64,000 bases of DNA from Cricetomys ansorgei (Eukaryota > Chordata > Mammalia > Rodentia > Nesomyidae): assembly GCA_026225945.1 (NCBI GenBank), contig JAMJFZ010000597.1:4112001-4176000 (forward strand), given 5' to 3'. The notes beneath the pieces are model-generated. The model ran no database searches and was not told where the DNA came from. It was given only the letters and a program-made list of their open reading frames with translations. Made by a program: the position numbers and the translations under genes. This document shows, in pieces, positions 11,058 to 22,199 of the stretch. Within the stretch, counting starts at the first letter, position 1. Each line of letters begins with the position of its first letter.

Positions 11058-11334
11058 TGTTCAAACCCTGCCAGATCTCTGCAGAGGTAACCACTAGCAT
11101 GGCAAGCGGACAGTGGAATTCTGAGCACCCCAGCTCAGGTGTTTTTATTGATACAGAATTCTTCAGGTGTTCTACTGATAGCACCTGCAGATCATGAGCA
11201 ATAAAACACCACCCCCTTCCCCCACATATAAATCTAACACCTTCAGACAATACAAAATGCCAAGGTCTAGGCAGCCCTTTTCCCAACAGTGCACAAAACA
11301 ATTATTTTATACATAGAAATAAACTTCTACAATA
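11058..11334 (-). mobile_element. Solo LTR of endogenous retrovirus, same family as 50423-50823
   Basis: Read on the minus strand this ~277-bp element runs from 'tattgtagaagtttatttc' to '...ggcagggtttgaaca'. Landmarks shared with 50423-50823 in the same order are 'ataaaataattgttttgtg', 'ctgttgggaaaag', 'ccttggcattttgta', 'gctcatgatctgcaggtgct' and 'gtatcaataaaaacacctg'. The AATAAA lies at the expected U3/R boundary. No internal retroviral sequence flanks it, so it appears to be a solo LTR left by recombination. The terminal dinucleotide TG has decayed to TA. The family name is not known to me. Confidence 0.8.
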
Positions 11335-11669
11335 TAAAGGCTACTCAAAAAATGACTCAATTTTTTACCTTCTGGAATTTAATGTGAAATGCTGGTGAAT
11401 TACTAATTAGAGTTTCTGTGACGCTCCCAAGTCAAATGTTTCTTAGTGCTTCTCTTATACAGTGTTTAAGAACTAATGAGTCTCCTGAATTATGGCTCTA
11501 GTTCTTTTCCACTTCCTTTTCTATTCACAGAAGGATTTTTAAATTGTGCACAGATTTTTCTTATTCTTAGAATAAATCTGCTCAAAGACACTATTTTAAT
11601 TTTTTAAATCTTAGTATTTCTCTTAATTCTTAATCTCTTTAAGAAAACTACCCAACTTTAAATGCTTTA
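11335..11669. other. Unassigned DNA
   Basis: AT-rich, no recognised element. Confidence 0.5.
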
Positions 11670-11942
11670 AACCAGGCCTGGTGACACGAGCCTACAATCC
11701 CAGCCACCAGGGAGCCAGTCTGTAAATTTAAGGCTTGCCTGGGCTATAGAGTGAATTTAATACCAGTCGGGGTAACTTAGTAAGACACTGTCTCAATGTA
11801 AAACTTTTTTGTTGTTAGTAGTAGATTTTTGTTGCTGTTGTTTTTGTTTTTTTAAGGAGATCCTGGGGATATAGCTAAATAACAGCATAGTTGTTTAGCA
11901 AGTATGAGGTCCTGTTCTTAATTCCTAGTACTAGGAGAAAAC
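11670..11942 (+). repeat. B4-like composite SINE (B1-type plus ID-type)
   Basis: The left part (11670-11800) is an old B1-like body: 'gcctggtgacacgagcctac', 'gcttgcctgggctatagagt', 'taagacactgtctcaa'. The right part (11855-11942) is ID-like: 'gatcctggggatatagctaa' and 'aagtatgaggtcctgttctt'. Order and spacing match rodent B4. Confidence 0.65.
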
Positions 11943-12313
11943 AAACACTTTAAATACTAGCTGTTAGGCCCTACATAAACTAGTTTGTCTGAACTTCAGG
12001 TCACTCCATTTTAAAACAGGAAGAAAGGCAGTGCTTTCTCTAAAAGATTACAGAAGAAATTAAATGAAGTAACACATGTCAGGCTACTTGGAATATAAAA
12101 ATCAATCAGTGAATATTAGTTATTACTAATTACAATGTATTTTTATTTATCTTTGGAAATCCATATGCATCATCAACCTGAGGTCTCTTGTTTTTCTTCA
12201 GCTTTAGAAAATGTAGTCTTTATCTTTTCTCAGATACTCTAATTTCTGGCTTCAGAACTCCTATTAAGAAAGTCTGGTTCTAGAAACCAGACTGTGAAGC
12301 TTTGTCCTTTTTC

Positions 12314-12991
12314 TTTCCAGTGTCAAGCAATGGACATCTCTTGGGACAACTGGCACAAGAACCACCAACTGGAGACAAGAGAAACTGCTTCCAAACAAAA
12401 AGTAGAAAATCTGAGCGAGAGAGACCTGCTGCGAACACTAAGACTGTCCCTTATCACAGACTCAGTCTGAGTTTAGGAAGACAATAAAAAAATTCCATGC
12501 CCTGAGGTTGGATATGGAGAACTTCTCCTGCAGCTCTGAGTGTTGTAGTCACAAATCAAGGATCATTGCTGCTATTTACAATGCATTCAGTAACAAGATG
12601 GTCTGCATCAACACTCTGGTGAGAAACTAACTGTATTATGCTCATTGATAGCACACCTTACTAACAGTGGTAGAGTCCCACTGTGCACTGCCCCTGGACT
12701 AAGAAGTGGCCAAGCTGACTCTTGAGGAGGTTTTAAACAAAACAAAATTAAAAAGAAATATGATAAAAGGGAAAAGAATGGCAATGTCAGCAGTAATCGG
12801 GTGAAGCAGTTCCAACAGGGCCAGCCTCTGGCCTGGGTTGCATCAAGCCTGGCCAGTGTGGCAGAACGCAGGGCTACGTGCTAGAAAGCAAGTAGCTGGA
12901 ATTCTATCTGAGGAAGATCAAAGCCTGGAAAAGCAAATAAGTTGTCATCCCCAGTTCATGTAATAAAAGTGTTTATTTTTCTTTTAAAAAA
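12314..12991 (+). pseudogene. Rps8-ps: Processed pseudogene of ribosomal protein S8
   Basis: A retrocopy of RPS8 mRNA (parent: 208-residue component of the 40S subunit). Recognisable conceptual pieces: MDISWDNWHK at 12330 (parent MGISRDNWHK); RPAANTK at 12422-12442, in a different frame; 'LDMENFSCSSECC' from 12508, in a third frame; 'IYNAFSNK' after it. The nucleotide match continues through 'cagcacaccttactaacagtg', 'gagtcccactgtgcactgcc' and 'ggaagatcaaagcctggaaa' to a TAA at 12938-12940 equal to the parent stop. At least two frameshifts and a premature TAA at 12628-12630 break the frame. There are no introns. An AATAAA at 12962 and a short A-run near 12986-12991 mark the mRNA 3' end. The pyrimidine-rich 'ctttttctttccag' just upstream resembles a ribosomal-protein mRNA 5' terminal tract. 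A decayed target duplication may exist ('agaaaccagactgtgaag' against 'agaacagaactataag'). It cannot encode S8. Confidence 0.94.
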
Positions 12992-13111
12992 GAACAGAAC
13001 TATAAGATGTAAACTAAATCCTCTTCTCTTTCTGTCTTCATTGTTCTTAATATCTTTCTTCCTTAGTGTCTCTATGCTATTTATCTACAATCATTCTAAA
13101 CAAATTTGTGC

Positions 13112-13128
13112 TATTATTATTATTATTA
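13112..13128. repeat. Short (ATT)n microsatellite
   Basis: About five and a half ATT units. Confidence 0.8.
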
Positions 13129-13149
13129 GTTCTATCTTCTGTTTATTTT

Positions 13150-13442
13150 CCTGCTTGTTTGAGAAATTTACAAGGTAAAGATTCAGAGGATCAAGAACCA
13201 GAAGCGACCATTCTGGCAAAGGCCCGTGGCTGAAAGTTCAAGAGCAAAAGAGTAGGACAGACAGAAAGAGGTAGTAAACCCATTCCCACAGAACCCCTCC
13301 CTTGATAGCAGTATTAATCCATTCCTGAGGGTCTGTGTCCTAGTGGCTTACCTCCAATTAGGCCCTCCTCCCAATACCACAGCACCATGACTAAAGTTTC
13401 TAAAGTCCAACTTCGGAGTACATATTCAAACATAGCAGAGGA
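13150..13442 (-). mobile_element. MaLR (MST/MLT-type) LTR, partial
   Basis: Reverse-complement landmarks: 'acccattcccacagaacccc', 'agcagtattaatccattcct', 'gaggg', 'taggccctcctcccaatacc', and a terminus 'atattcaaacatagca'. The order fits the 5' half of MaLR LTRs read backwards. Diverged, non-coding. Confidence 0.6.
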
Positions 13443-14332
13443 AATAGTGATGCTACCAAAATGATTTGGGATATACAAGTTTACATAATCCTTTAAGTCA
13501 ACTTAAAACAGTGTCTTTTCACTTGTTTCTCACAATCACCCTAGGAAAAAAGAAAGCATGGTACTACCCTTGTAACCAGTGGAAAGTACGGTAAGAAACT
13601 ACCAAGTCACCTACAGATACACACATAGTACTAAATAAATAGATACAAGGAAAAAAACAAAATCCACTACATTTTCACTAACTGTTCATTAGGAGTACAC
13701 AGACTTGATTTCCTCTTAGTAACTACTCTTATTGGTTTTGGCTAATTTCAAGTATTAAAGCATGAAACTCTTCCTACCTCCTTTATTGCTTCAACTACTC
13801 ACACATAATATGAATTGACACTCTTACTGTACTAGACACTAACATTGCTGAATGCATTTATGAAAATACCATGTAACCTCAACTCTAAGACACATTTTTT
13901 ACTCTGATATTTCTACAGTCACATGGATTTTCCAATTATGTTAAAATAAACTGACATCAGGTAGACAACAAGACATCACAATAAACACAACTGTGTACAT
14001 AAAATATATAAAAACATATATTCATTTGAATACAAGTTTATTTAAAAAATATTTGCATTTGTTAAAAAAAATTATATAGTCTACTGCTCTCAAACAGAAA
14101 TAAGACTACACATATAGCTATTAAGCTATAGACTATGTAAAGCAGTTAAATACAGTAGAAAATGTGAAATCTTTAAGAACTGGTTGCTGCTTTACAATGC
14201 CAGGAAATGATTAATAAATCAGTAAAAAAAAAAGGAAAAAAAAACCAACCTCAAAATATCTCTTCCAAACTTATCACAAAATAGTTTCAATATGTTGTGT
14301 TGCTTCCTTATAATTCTTATAATCTATAATGG
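13443..14332. other. Unassigned AT-rich DNA
   Basis: No repeat or exon recognised; several A-rich runs. Confidence 0.5.
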
Positions 14333-14465
14333 TCTGGGTTCGTATGATACATGCCTAGAATCTTAGCACTTGGGAGGTAGAGGCAAGAGGATCAGGAGTT
14401 GAAGGGCATCATAGTTGGAGGTCCACATGACCCCAGAGTCTTAAGAAAACAAACAAGCAAACAAA
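14333..14465 (+). repeat. B1-like SINE, degenerate
   Basis: 'acatgcctagaatcttagca', 'cttgggaggtagaggcaaga' and 'gaggatcaggagtt' mark an old B1. The right half is poor but ends in an A/C-rich tail. Confidence 0.65.
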
Positions 14466-14916
14466 TTACAATGGTTTCTTATCGCTTCCTACTTCAAATA
14501 CAGAGACATGTCACAACTTTTAAGGTGTTCCACTGTTTGGTTTCATAAATTTAGAGAACTGCAATTTCCTCTTTCCCCACCACCACTCCCTGACTGAGCT
14601 CCTTGATTCAGTCAGGTCCAGTTTCTTTGAGCAAGTTTCCATCTTACAACTCTGCTTTAGTCCGTTCACTACCAATGTTTCTTTACAATGAAAAAATCCT
14701 ACCCAGCCTTCAGACTCAATTCAGGTTTCATTCAAATTCATTTTGAGTTCTTAATAAAGCTAGAGACACTATTACATGGTTACACAACAGCATGGACCTA
14801 CTCTTTTATTTCTAGACAATTAGTTCTAACAGATCTTAAAAGCCTTAGGAGTGTGGAAAGCATCCATCTCTTCTCCATCAAGGAGATCCACTGTATTAGA
14901 AAAAGGAGGAACTTGT
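14466..14916. other. Unassigned DNA
   Basis: No known repeat. A 76-codon open frame (14688-14915) has no recognisable domain and no good splice acceptor in front of it; I treat it as chance. Confidence 0.4.
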
Positions 14917-14990
14917 AGGGCTAGCGTATAGCTTAGTGGGAGAAAGCAAGTAGGCTGACCAGAGGCCCCGGGTTCATTATCCTGCATGAA
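14917..14990 (+). repeat. ID-type SINE remnant
   Basis: 'gggctagcgtatagcttagt' and 'gaggccccgggttcattatc' match the tRNA-derived ID core in order. Confidence 0.6.
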
Positions 14991-14994
14991 ATGA

Positions 14995-15095
14995 TGACAA
15001 GGAGGATTGGAGAGGTGAAGGGCTGTTTAAGGATAGGGAGAGGAGAGAAGGGGAGGGACAGGTGAAGGGCAGCAAAGAGGAAGGGAGCTTTAAAG
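14995..15095. repeat. Purine-rich low-complexity tract
   Basis: Almost pure A/G over about 90 bases ('ggagaggagagaaggggagg'). Confidence 0.8.
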
Positions 15096-18000
15096 ACAGG
15101 AAACTCAAATCTTAGAGAAATTAAATTAAATCCTCAAACCAAAGAGTTACAAAGTAGTTCAGCTAGTCCAAAGCCCAGTTTGGAAACTGTTTTGCTTTCA
15201 CAGTATTGATACATGAATAAGCAAATAAATCAAACAGTAAGAATCAAACTCTATGTTTTCAACTTAACACAAGTTTACAATACAAATAGGTGCCTTATTA
15301 ATTTCTTTTTCTTGCTTTTAACTCATGATTTTCCACTTTTTGGAGTAAACTGAATGTTTATGAACCTTGAAGTCTCAACATAAATTGTGATTGTTGGAAA
15401 GAAAGGAGTAGACAAGTATTGGTGACCTGTTAGAAATTCAAAGATGTATTTGAACTTGGTGACAGAGCCTTGAGAGTCATTCTTGGGTGCTATTCATGCT
15501 TTTTTTCCCCCTAAGTATAACCATGCAATGTGATTCCTCTCAAGAACTAAAGCAAAGCTGTAATGCTATAGAGTTCATAAAGAATGAGGAATTTTTAAAT
15601 AAACAACAAAAAAAGGAAGGAAAAGAAGGATGGAATATAATACTTTTGGTCAAAAGACCTCTTTTTGGAATTCATGATGAATGAGAAGAATTTTTATCTC
15701 ACAAAGCAATGTGCAATTCTTCATGTAGCTACAACTTGGTTTCTCTGAAACATTGATCATATTACAAAACATGTTAAAGAAACAAAGTCAATTCCTGCTT
15801 TGATTCATTATAAGAATTCACCTTTCCTTTCACCTCAACTGCAGTAACAGACAACGAATGGCAACATTACTTACACTGAAGGACAGGACATCAGCAAACT
15901 GAATTCAGCAATCCTTAGTCACTGACTGATGACTCTATTCCTCTTTGTACATTTTAAAGTAAAACTTATGTCCTTCCTGGAAGTTCCTGCATTCCAGATT
16001 ACAACAGAGACTCAAGTACAACAAAGAAAAAAAAAATTGCAGCGAGTCAAGAGTTAGGAGTCAAGAGTTACCAAGGCAAGGCTTAGAAGCAGCCACATAC
16101 ATGTAATCAACTTCAACAAAATACTAATCTTTATTTAAAAATTTTTTCCAACATCTAAATTAGCACAATCAAACTTAGTTTTAGCTTAATATCAACTTTG
16201 AAATGTAATCAGAAATGTATGTTTCTAATGTGTGCATTAGGAGAAAGTACTTAAAAAGAATGCTTTCTATTCTATAGTAAATAGTTGTTAATACCGTGCA
16301 TCCAATGCCTTCCTAATGTCATGAGACAACTGTGTAAGAGACAAGCACTATCACCATCAATTTTTATCTTCCAGTTTAGAAGAAAACTAAAAATCTGTTT
16401 CCTGTGAAATCAGAAGTTACAACTGAACAAGTTATTTTTAATTTATAGAACACAAATAACTTTTTAAAGGGGGTCTTATAACTGCTCGGAATTATTTTAA
16501 ACTCACAATCTTCCTGCCCCAGCTTTCCAAGCCATATACTTTTAAGCAGTTATATAATTTCTATATCTAAATTACTTTAACAAATGGTTGTTGTCTTTAT
16601 TTCTACTGCTGATTATCTGCTGAACACACTCACACATATTCATTCTCTCTCTCTTCCCCCCCCTCCTCTGTTAAAGTCACATCTGCACGGTTGAGGGTGG
16701 GGAGACTACTAAAAAAAGAACACTCTGCTCTTCCAAGTTCATATCCTGCCAGCAGTATTTTGCAATAGTTAGGGCTGAACATTTTCATACAGGAGTAATT
16801 TTACATACTAACATACTTAAGATGAAAATCTTAGGCTCAAAATTAGTAGCTGTATTAATAATAGACTTTACTACATAAATCTGTGATCTTTGCCTAATTC
16901 TCTGATTTGTAGCATGCTTTCTAAACTTTATATAACAAAGACTGAGCATCCCTGCTCCTCTTGTTTTTTGCAATGAGTATATTTACCATTAATGATCACT
17001 ATGTGTAAATATTCATACTATTGTGCATCCTTAAAGACCCCTAACAATGAAGCTTAAATTTCTGAAGTTCCCCGGCCCCCTTAAAAAGATTCTCCGACTT
17101 CAAATCTAATGTCTAAATTGAAAATAGCAAGTAAACTACAGATATTTAATTTTTGGAGTAAAGTTATTTTCATAATGCTAGACAATATAAGTATCACCCA
17201 CAACTGATGGATGACATCATCTACCAGCTGATACGGAACAAGCTCACAGAAATGAAATAATACATATACAGAAAGGCAATGGATGAAATACATGTGAAAC
17301 AGAGACAAAAATTTTTGAGTTGACCTGGTTTGCTCAGACTCAATGCATTTCCTTCTCTAAAATCTTTCCATTTCCCCTTTTATTACAGGATTCATTCAGC
17401 CTAACATATCCTTATAGAAGAATTTAACATGAATATGGAAACATTACTGAACCCCCCCCCTTTGGCCTGTAGTTATAAAACTCCAAAAGTGTTTCAATCA
17501 GTAAAGGTTTTTTTTTTTTTTTCTTCCCACCAAATGGTAATGAGAAGGGGAGAAAAAAGCACTAAGCCTTGCCTATACATCAGACTGTACCGGGCTGTCT
17601 CATCAGTCAATTTTAAGCATGACTAGTAGCTGATCTTTCACCAGAAGTTGATTATTTAATTTTTTAAAAAAGCAACCAACAATGCTCTAAGGATATGTAT
17701 TTTCATAAACCAATAACTTTCTTGAAGAATTTCTGAAGAATAAACTATATTTCTTTGATATTTTATAGTACAAAGCCATAACTCAAAAAAGCATGAAAAG
17801 CTGCCAAATATTTGAATCATAAAAATTTTCTCACTTATATTCAACACTCCTGTGTGGCAAACAACCCAAGTTGTAAAATCAGATCAAACAAGCAAAAATA
17901 AGTGTAAAATTAAATATCACAAATCTTTTTTTAAAAGGAACTTGGTTTCTCTCAGAGAAGAACCTTTTGGCTATCACTAAATCAATAGATATTATTATCT

Positions 18001-18675
18001 TGCATAAAATTCCAGCAAATGCAAGTAACACTGGAGTCCACAACAAATGCATTTACAGGAAGTCTTACCAAGCAAAGTAGGTTAGCTCAGACCCCCATAT
18101 CTACACGCTCACAACTTATTTTAAGCATCATTGCTGCAGCGGATGATGAGGCCCAATACTCCTAAGGAACACTTTAGCTCTCAATGGTGACTACTGTAAG
18201 TATGCAGTCTTAGGAATGTGCATGACTTATGAGGTGTGTGCTTTTGCAGTTACACACATGCACACGCATACAGCCCTACCTTGTCTATGACTTTTTTCTG
18301 CTTTCTGGCATAGCAATTCTTTCATGAGTCACCACAATACTATGGCTTTATCCCTCCCTGCCTAGTCTCACTACTTCAATAGCTGGATTCACCTGTTATT
18401 TTACCTACTGAAATTCAAGATGAATCAGGGTTGTGGTGCCATAAAATACCAAAAGCCTGGATCCCTGTAATGTTCATCTCCTAAAGAGAGACTCAAGGAA
18501 GAATCTGATAAAAAAGAAACGAAAGTAAGAATGGCAGCATGGGGTTCGGGTTCAGCTCATAAATATGTGCAATATAGTTGAGTAAATTTTTCTTTTCTTT
18601 ATTCTAAGTAGTTGACTTATGAAGTAGTAGTAATTACATTATAATAATTTGTATTTTCTCCTTTAAGATTAGTAG
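15096..18675. other. Long repeat-poor region
   Basis: The longest stretch without a recognised mobile element. It contains a 14-bp tandem duplication (gagtcaagagttag, 16044-16070), a CT/C-rich tract near 16640-16672, a C8 run at 17451 and a T-run near 17508-17522. Acceptor-like tracts precede short open frames at 15505 (plus) and 17250 (minus) but no protein is recognisable. No RNA gene was seen. Confidence 0.5.
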
Positions 18676-19044
18676 GTGTGACAGCTTTCTGTTACTATTC
18701 CAAATATCCAACACCATCAACCTATAAAGAAAAGGTTTATTTCTGCTTACAATTTTAGAAGCTTCTGTCCTATGATTGGTTGGCACCATTCCTTTTGAGC
18801 CTATGGTTAAACAACTCATGGCAGGGAGTACATATCAGAGCAAAGGCCTCATTTCATAGGCGGGAAGCAAAAAAGCAAAAAGAAGAGACCAAGGCCCCAC
18901 AGTCTCTCTCAAGGGCGCACTGTCAATGGGTAGAAGAGCCATACGAGGCCTTCTTCTCAACCACCTCCAACATCAATCACCACTCTAGAGAGCAAACCCT
19001 TAGCAAACCCTGTTGGCACCCTTTCCAGATGCAAATTATAGCAG
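18676..19044 (-). mobile_element. MaLR (MST/MLT-type) LTR
   Basis: Reverse-complement landmarks: 'ctttctgttactattccaaa', 'ataaagaaaaggtttatttc', 'cttacaattttagaagcttc', 'gaccaaggccccacagtctc' and a terminus 'ttccagatgcaaattatagc'. The overall order fits an old MaLR-type LTR on the minus strand. The open frame across it is incidental. Confidence 0.5.
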
Positions 19045-19123
19045 TAAGAAAAACTGCGTAGTGTTTCTGGGTAGTTTCACAGTATTTTACCTGTATTTTA
19101 CCTAAATATAGAATTTAATATAG

Positions 19124-19310
19124 AGGCTGCCCCTCCACAGGACCTGGGTTTGTTTCTCAGCACACACAGTAGCTCACAACTAATCTTTAACTCCAGTTCC
19201 AAGGGATCCAATGCCCTCTTCTGTCTTCTGTGACAATTGCACATATGCAATGCACATGTGTACATGCAAGTACTCACATGTACACATAAAATAAAAATAA
19301 TAAATCTTGT
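19124..19310 (+). repeat. B3 SINE, 5'-truncated
   Basis: 'gacctgggtttgtttctcag', 'ttaactccagttccaaggga', 'tccaatgccctcttctgtct' and a tail 'acacataaaataaaaataat'. Confidence 0.88.
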
Positions 19311-19550
19311 TTTAAAAGGGAAGCAGGGCACAGACAGGCACAGCCTCTTTAAGAATTAAATAATCCTTTGCTGGGTTTTTTAACTTCGTTACCAAGTATA
19401 ACACTGAAAGAGTAAAGTGTAATCTCTTTTCATTTATAAGTTGTATGTTTGAGTGCACTTGTGTATTTTACTGGGAATTGAAACCAAAGCTTTGCACAGT
19501 TAAGAAAAATATTCTGCCACTGAATTATAAACCCTGCCCAGTAAAGTCTT

Positions 19551-19600
19551 TTATTTATTTATTCATTTATTCATTCATTCATTCATTCATTCATTCATTC
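19551..19600. repeat. (ATTC)n microsatellite
   Basis: TTTATTTATTCA passes into about nine ATTC units. It is followed by a CT, T and G run abutting a B1. Confidence 0.95.
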
Positions 19601-19602
19601 TC

Positions 19603-19768
19603 TCTTTTTTTTTGGGGGGGGGGGTTCAAGACAAGAGTTTCTCTGTGTAGCTCTTGCTGTCCTAAAACTCTTGTTGTAGACCAGGCTAGTCTTGAACTCA
19701 CAAGAGATCCACTTGCCTCTGCCTGGCAAGTGCTGGAATTAAAGGCATGTACCACCACCATCTGGCAA
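19603..19768 (-). repeat. B1 SINE
   Basis: Minus-strand B1: a T/G-rich tail, 'caagacaagagtttctctgt', 'gaccaggctagtcttgaact', 'gctggaattaaaggcatgta', ending 'ccaccatctggc'. Confidence 0.92.
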
Positions 19769-20046
19769 AAGTCATAATGTTTAAAAAGCAAAGTAAAATA
19801 GTAATAAGTGAAGCTTTTGGCTGTTAAAGTGGTCATGCTACAAAATGTCTATAACCAAATGTTGGTATCTGCATATTTATATTCAGGCTTTAATGATGAG
19901 GTTCTAATTGGTAACAAGTATATTTATCGGTGTTCCTTATAATAGCAAACTACTTAAAACATTCTCAGCAGTCTTGAATTTAGGTCCATATGCTCAGAGA
20001 TGTGTGAAAAAGAGTGAGATGAATTTATTTAGAAAGCTCTCCAACA

Positions 20047-20200
20047 TTGAGTGGTGGTGGTGCATGCCTTTAATCCCAGCACTCAGGAGGCAGAGACAGG
20101 TGGATCTCTGTGAGTTTGAGGCCATCCCAGTCTACAGAGTGAGCTCCAGGACAGCCAGGGTTACAACAGGGAAACCCTGTCTCAAAAAACAAACAAGCAA
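20047..20200 (+). repeat. B1 SINE with 'gttacaacag' variant
   Basis: Full-length B1: 'gtggtggtgcatgcctttaa', 'tcccagcactcaggaggcag', 'gtctacagagtgagctccag', then 'gggttacaacagggaaaccc' in place of the usual 'gctacacagagaaaccc', and an A-rich tail. Confidence 0.95.
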
Positions 20201-20267
20201 AATAAAATAAAAAGAAAGCGCTACAAGAGTATGTTAATGAGAGAAAGCAAGATGTAAACAAACAAAT

Positions 20268-20395
20268 CCTTGAACTCAGGAGGCAGAGACAGGCAGATCT
20301 CTGGGAGTTTGAGGCCAGTCAAGTCATCACAGTAAATTCCAGAATAATAGGAGTTATACAATGAGACTCAGACTCAAAACAAAAACCTCGTGTGC
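20268..20395 (+). repeat. B1 SINE, 5'-truncated
   Basis: 'tcaggaggcagagacaggca', 'gatctctgggagtttgaggc', a diverged right half and 'aaaacaaaaac' tail. Confidence 0.8.
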
Positions 20396-21571
20396 ATTTA
20401 TAGCTCTTTTTGAAGAATCTGGAAAGTTTGTTTTTTGTTTTGTCAAGTAAGGATAGATTATTGCAATTTCTGTGGGTTTTATTTTTTGTCATGTAACTAC
20501 AAATAACTTAAGTATCATAATCTCTTGAGAGAGAGTATTACTACTAGATGTACATGAAACTATTTAGTATAAATAGTGCTAAGCAAATTTCTAGTAAGTT
20601 AAACTACAAATGAAACTTCCAACTTTGATAAATATATAGCACACTGGTTAAGAAGTGTCCTAAAATGACATGATTAAACAATACCTGCGTGTTGGCCAGT
20701 ATTCCAGCTATCTTCCTAAATAGACTAAATAGACTTCCTAAATAGACATAGTCAGAGACTATGTCTGTCTATCCTTCCTATGGCCACACAGAGAGCATAT
20801 ATCACAAAATGTGGAAGAAACATAACTGCACAAATTGAGCATTCAAAGAACCACTCAATAAATTAACAAAATAGCTGATGTTGAAGAGCTGGCACAGATG
20901 TTTGAAACTTACAGAATCCTTCCTCTCTTTAATTAAAAAAAAAAAAAGTTGATGATTCTGCCTTCTAGAAGATGAAAAGCAGAGGCTGAGTTGTTGTTTG
21001 TTTTTTTGTACACAGGTTATCACAGAATATGGATTTGCTTCAGCACTCGCCTGTTTCATACCACATTCCAATCCCAAGATCACATGCTAAGAAAAGGGAA
21101 GGAATCATTCACTGGTTAAAAATTTTAACAACAGTGCATGAGATGCAACAATCTTAAACTCAAACTCCTAAACAAACTTTAGAATAAAACTGAGAAATAG
21201 TTTTTTTGGCAGTTTTAATTTTAATTAAAAAATTGAAATGACTATAGAATCTTATGTTAACAGAAAGATTTACTTATAAATTCAGTTTGTAGGGGGAAAT
21301 GCTCAACAAGAGAGCGAAACTTAGAAAGTTACAAACATTTCATCAGTTTAACCGAGGAAACAACTGTTATTTTTCAAACTATAGTTGCTAATGATTTCAT
21401 ATGAATAAATGTTTCTCTTCTGTCTTGCTTTCTTACCTAGTTTGATTAAACTATGAAAACAGGAATTCCTCACTACCTGAACAAAGCAGATAATATCCAA
21501 ACAAGTGGATCACACACTAAATAGTCTTGCTTACCATGAAATACTTTGTCCTGCTCCTTTGCTACAATACT
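20396..21571. other. Unassigned DNA with small tandem repeat and hairpin
   Basis: 20713-20747 holds a 22-bp tandem unit (ttcctaaatagac repeated). It overlaps a perfect 10-bp inverted repeat AGACATAGTC/GACTATGTCT with a 3-base loop (20744-20766). It lacks the T-run of a terminator and has no known role. On the minus strand a T-run plus AG near 20940 precedes a short open frame; I regard this as chance. Confidence 0.5.
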
Positions 21572-21705
21572 CTCTCTTTCTCTCTTCTTTTTTTTTTTCT
21601 TTTTTCTTTTCTTTTCCTTTTTTTGGTGTTTCAAGAAGGGTTTCTCTGTTGTAATTCTACTTGTCCTGGAACTCACTCTGGAGACCAGGCTGTTCTCAAA
21701 ATACA
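21572..21705 (-). repeat. B1 SINE, truncated, with long pyrimidine tail
   Basis: A CT/T-rich tract (the reverse-complemented A-rich tail) is followed by 'gggtttctctgttgtaattc' and 'gtcctggaactcactctgga'. The B1 5' half is missing. It carries the 'tgttgtaa' (gttacaaca) variant. Confidence 0.88.
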
Positions 21706-22199
21706 TTTTCTTAAAAGAAAGACATCTTGGAGGGAAAAAAATGTGTTGTTATTTCCTTGTAAATTCTCTCCTTTCTCCCAAGGTCCCAACAGCTTTTAAT
21801 TAATAACACAGTAACTCACTATACTTACTATTCTATAGTATAGCAGAAACCTAAGAAATTAAATTATGAGTAAAACAGGAGCTCAAAATCTAATTTGAAC
21901 CTCCTTAATTTCTTGATTAATGAAGCAATTAATTAGAAATCATTTGACTTTCAAAAGGACTTGTACCCAGACTAGGAATTATTTAGTTTCTAATTTTCTG
22001 GGAAGTATAACAAAACAGCTTTCAAAAAAAATTACCTTATGAACAGTAACCATGCTTGCTATCTTTTAACCCACAGATAGCTTCTTTAATCAAGTATACT
22101 GAAAAGGGGACTAGAAAAAAATTAATACTGTCAAATTTCAATATAATTCTGATAAAACACTATTTTCAAATAACTACAGAATCTTATAGAATCTTATTA
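21706..22199. other. Unassigned AT-rich DNA
   Basis: No recognised feature. Confidence 0.5.

Noticed and set aside
15505..15684. Plus-strand open frame behind a strong pyrimidine-AG
   Set aside because: No domain, lysine/asparagine-rich composition typical of chance frames, and no donor found.
17208..17260. Minus-strand exon-like segment (LVPYQLVDDVIHQLW)
   Set aside because: Very short with a weak acceptor and no partner exon.
18780..19058. 93-codon open frame
   Set aside because: Lies inside a MaLR-type LTR read on its opposite strand.
19445..19774. 110-codon open frame
   Set aside because: It runs through the ATTC repeat and a reversed B1.
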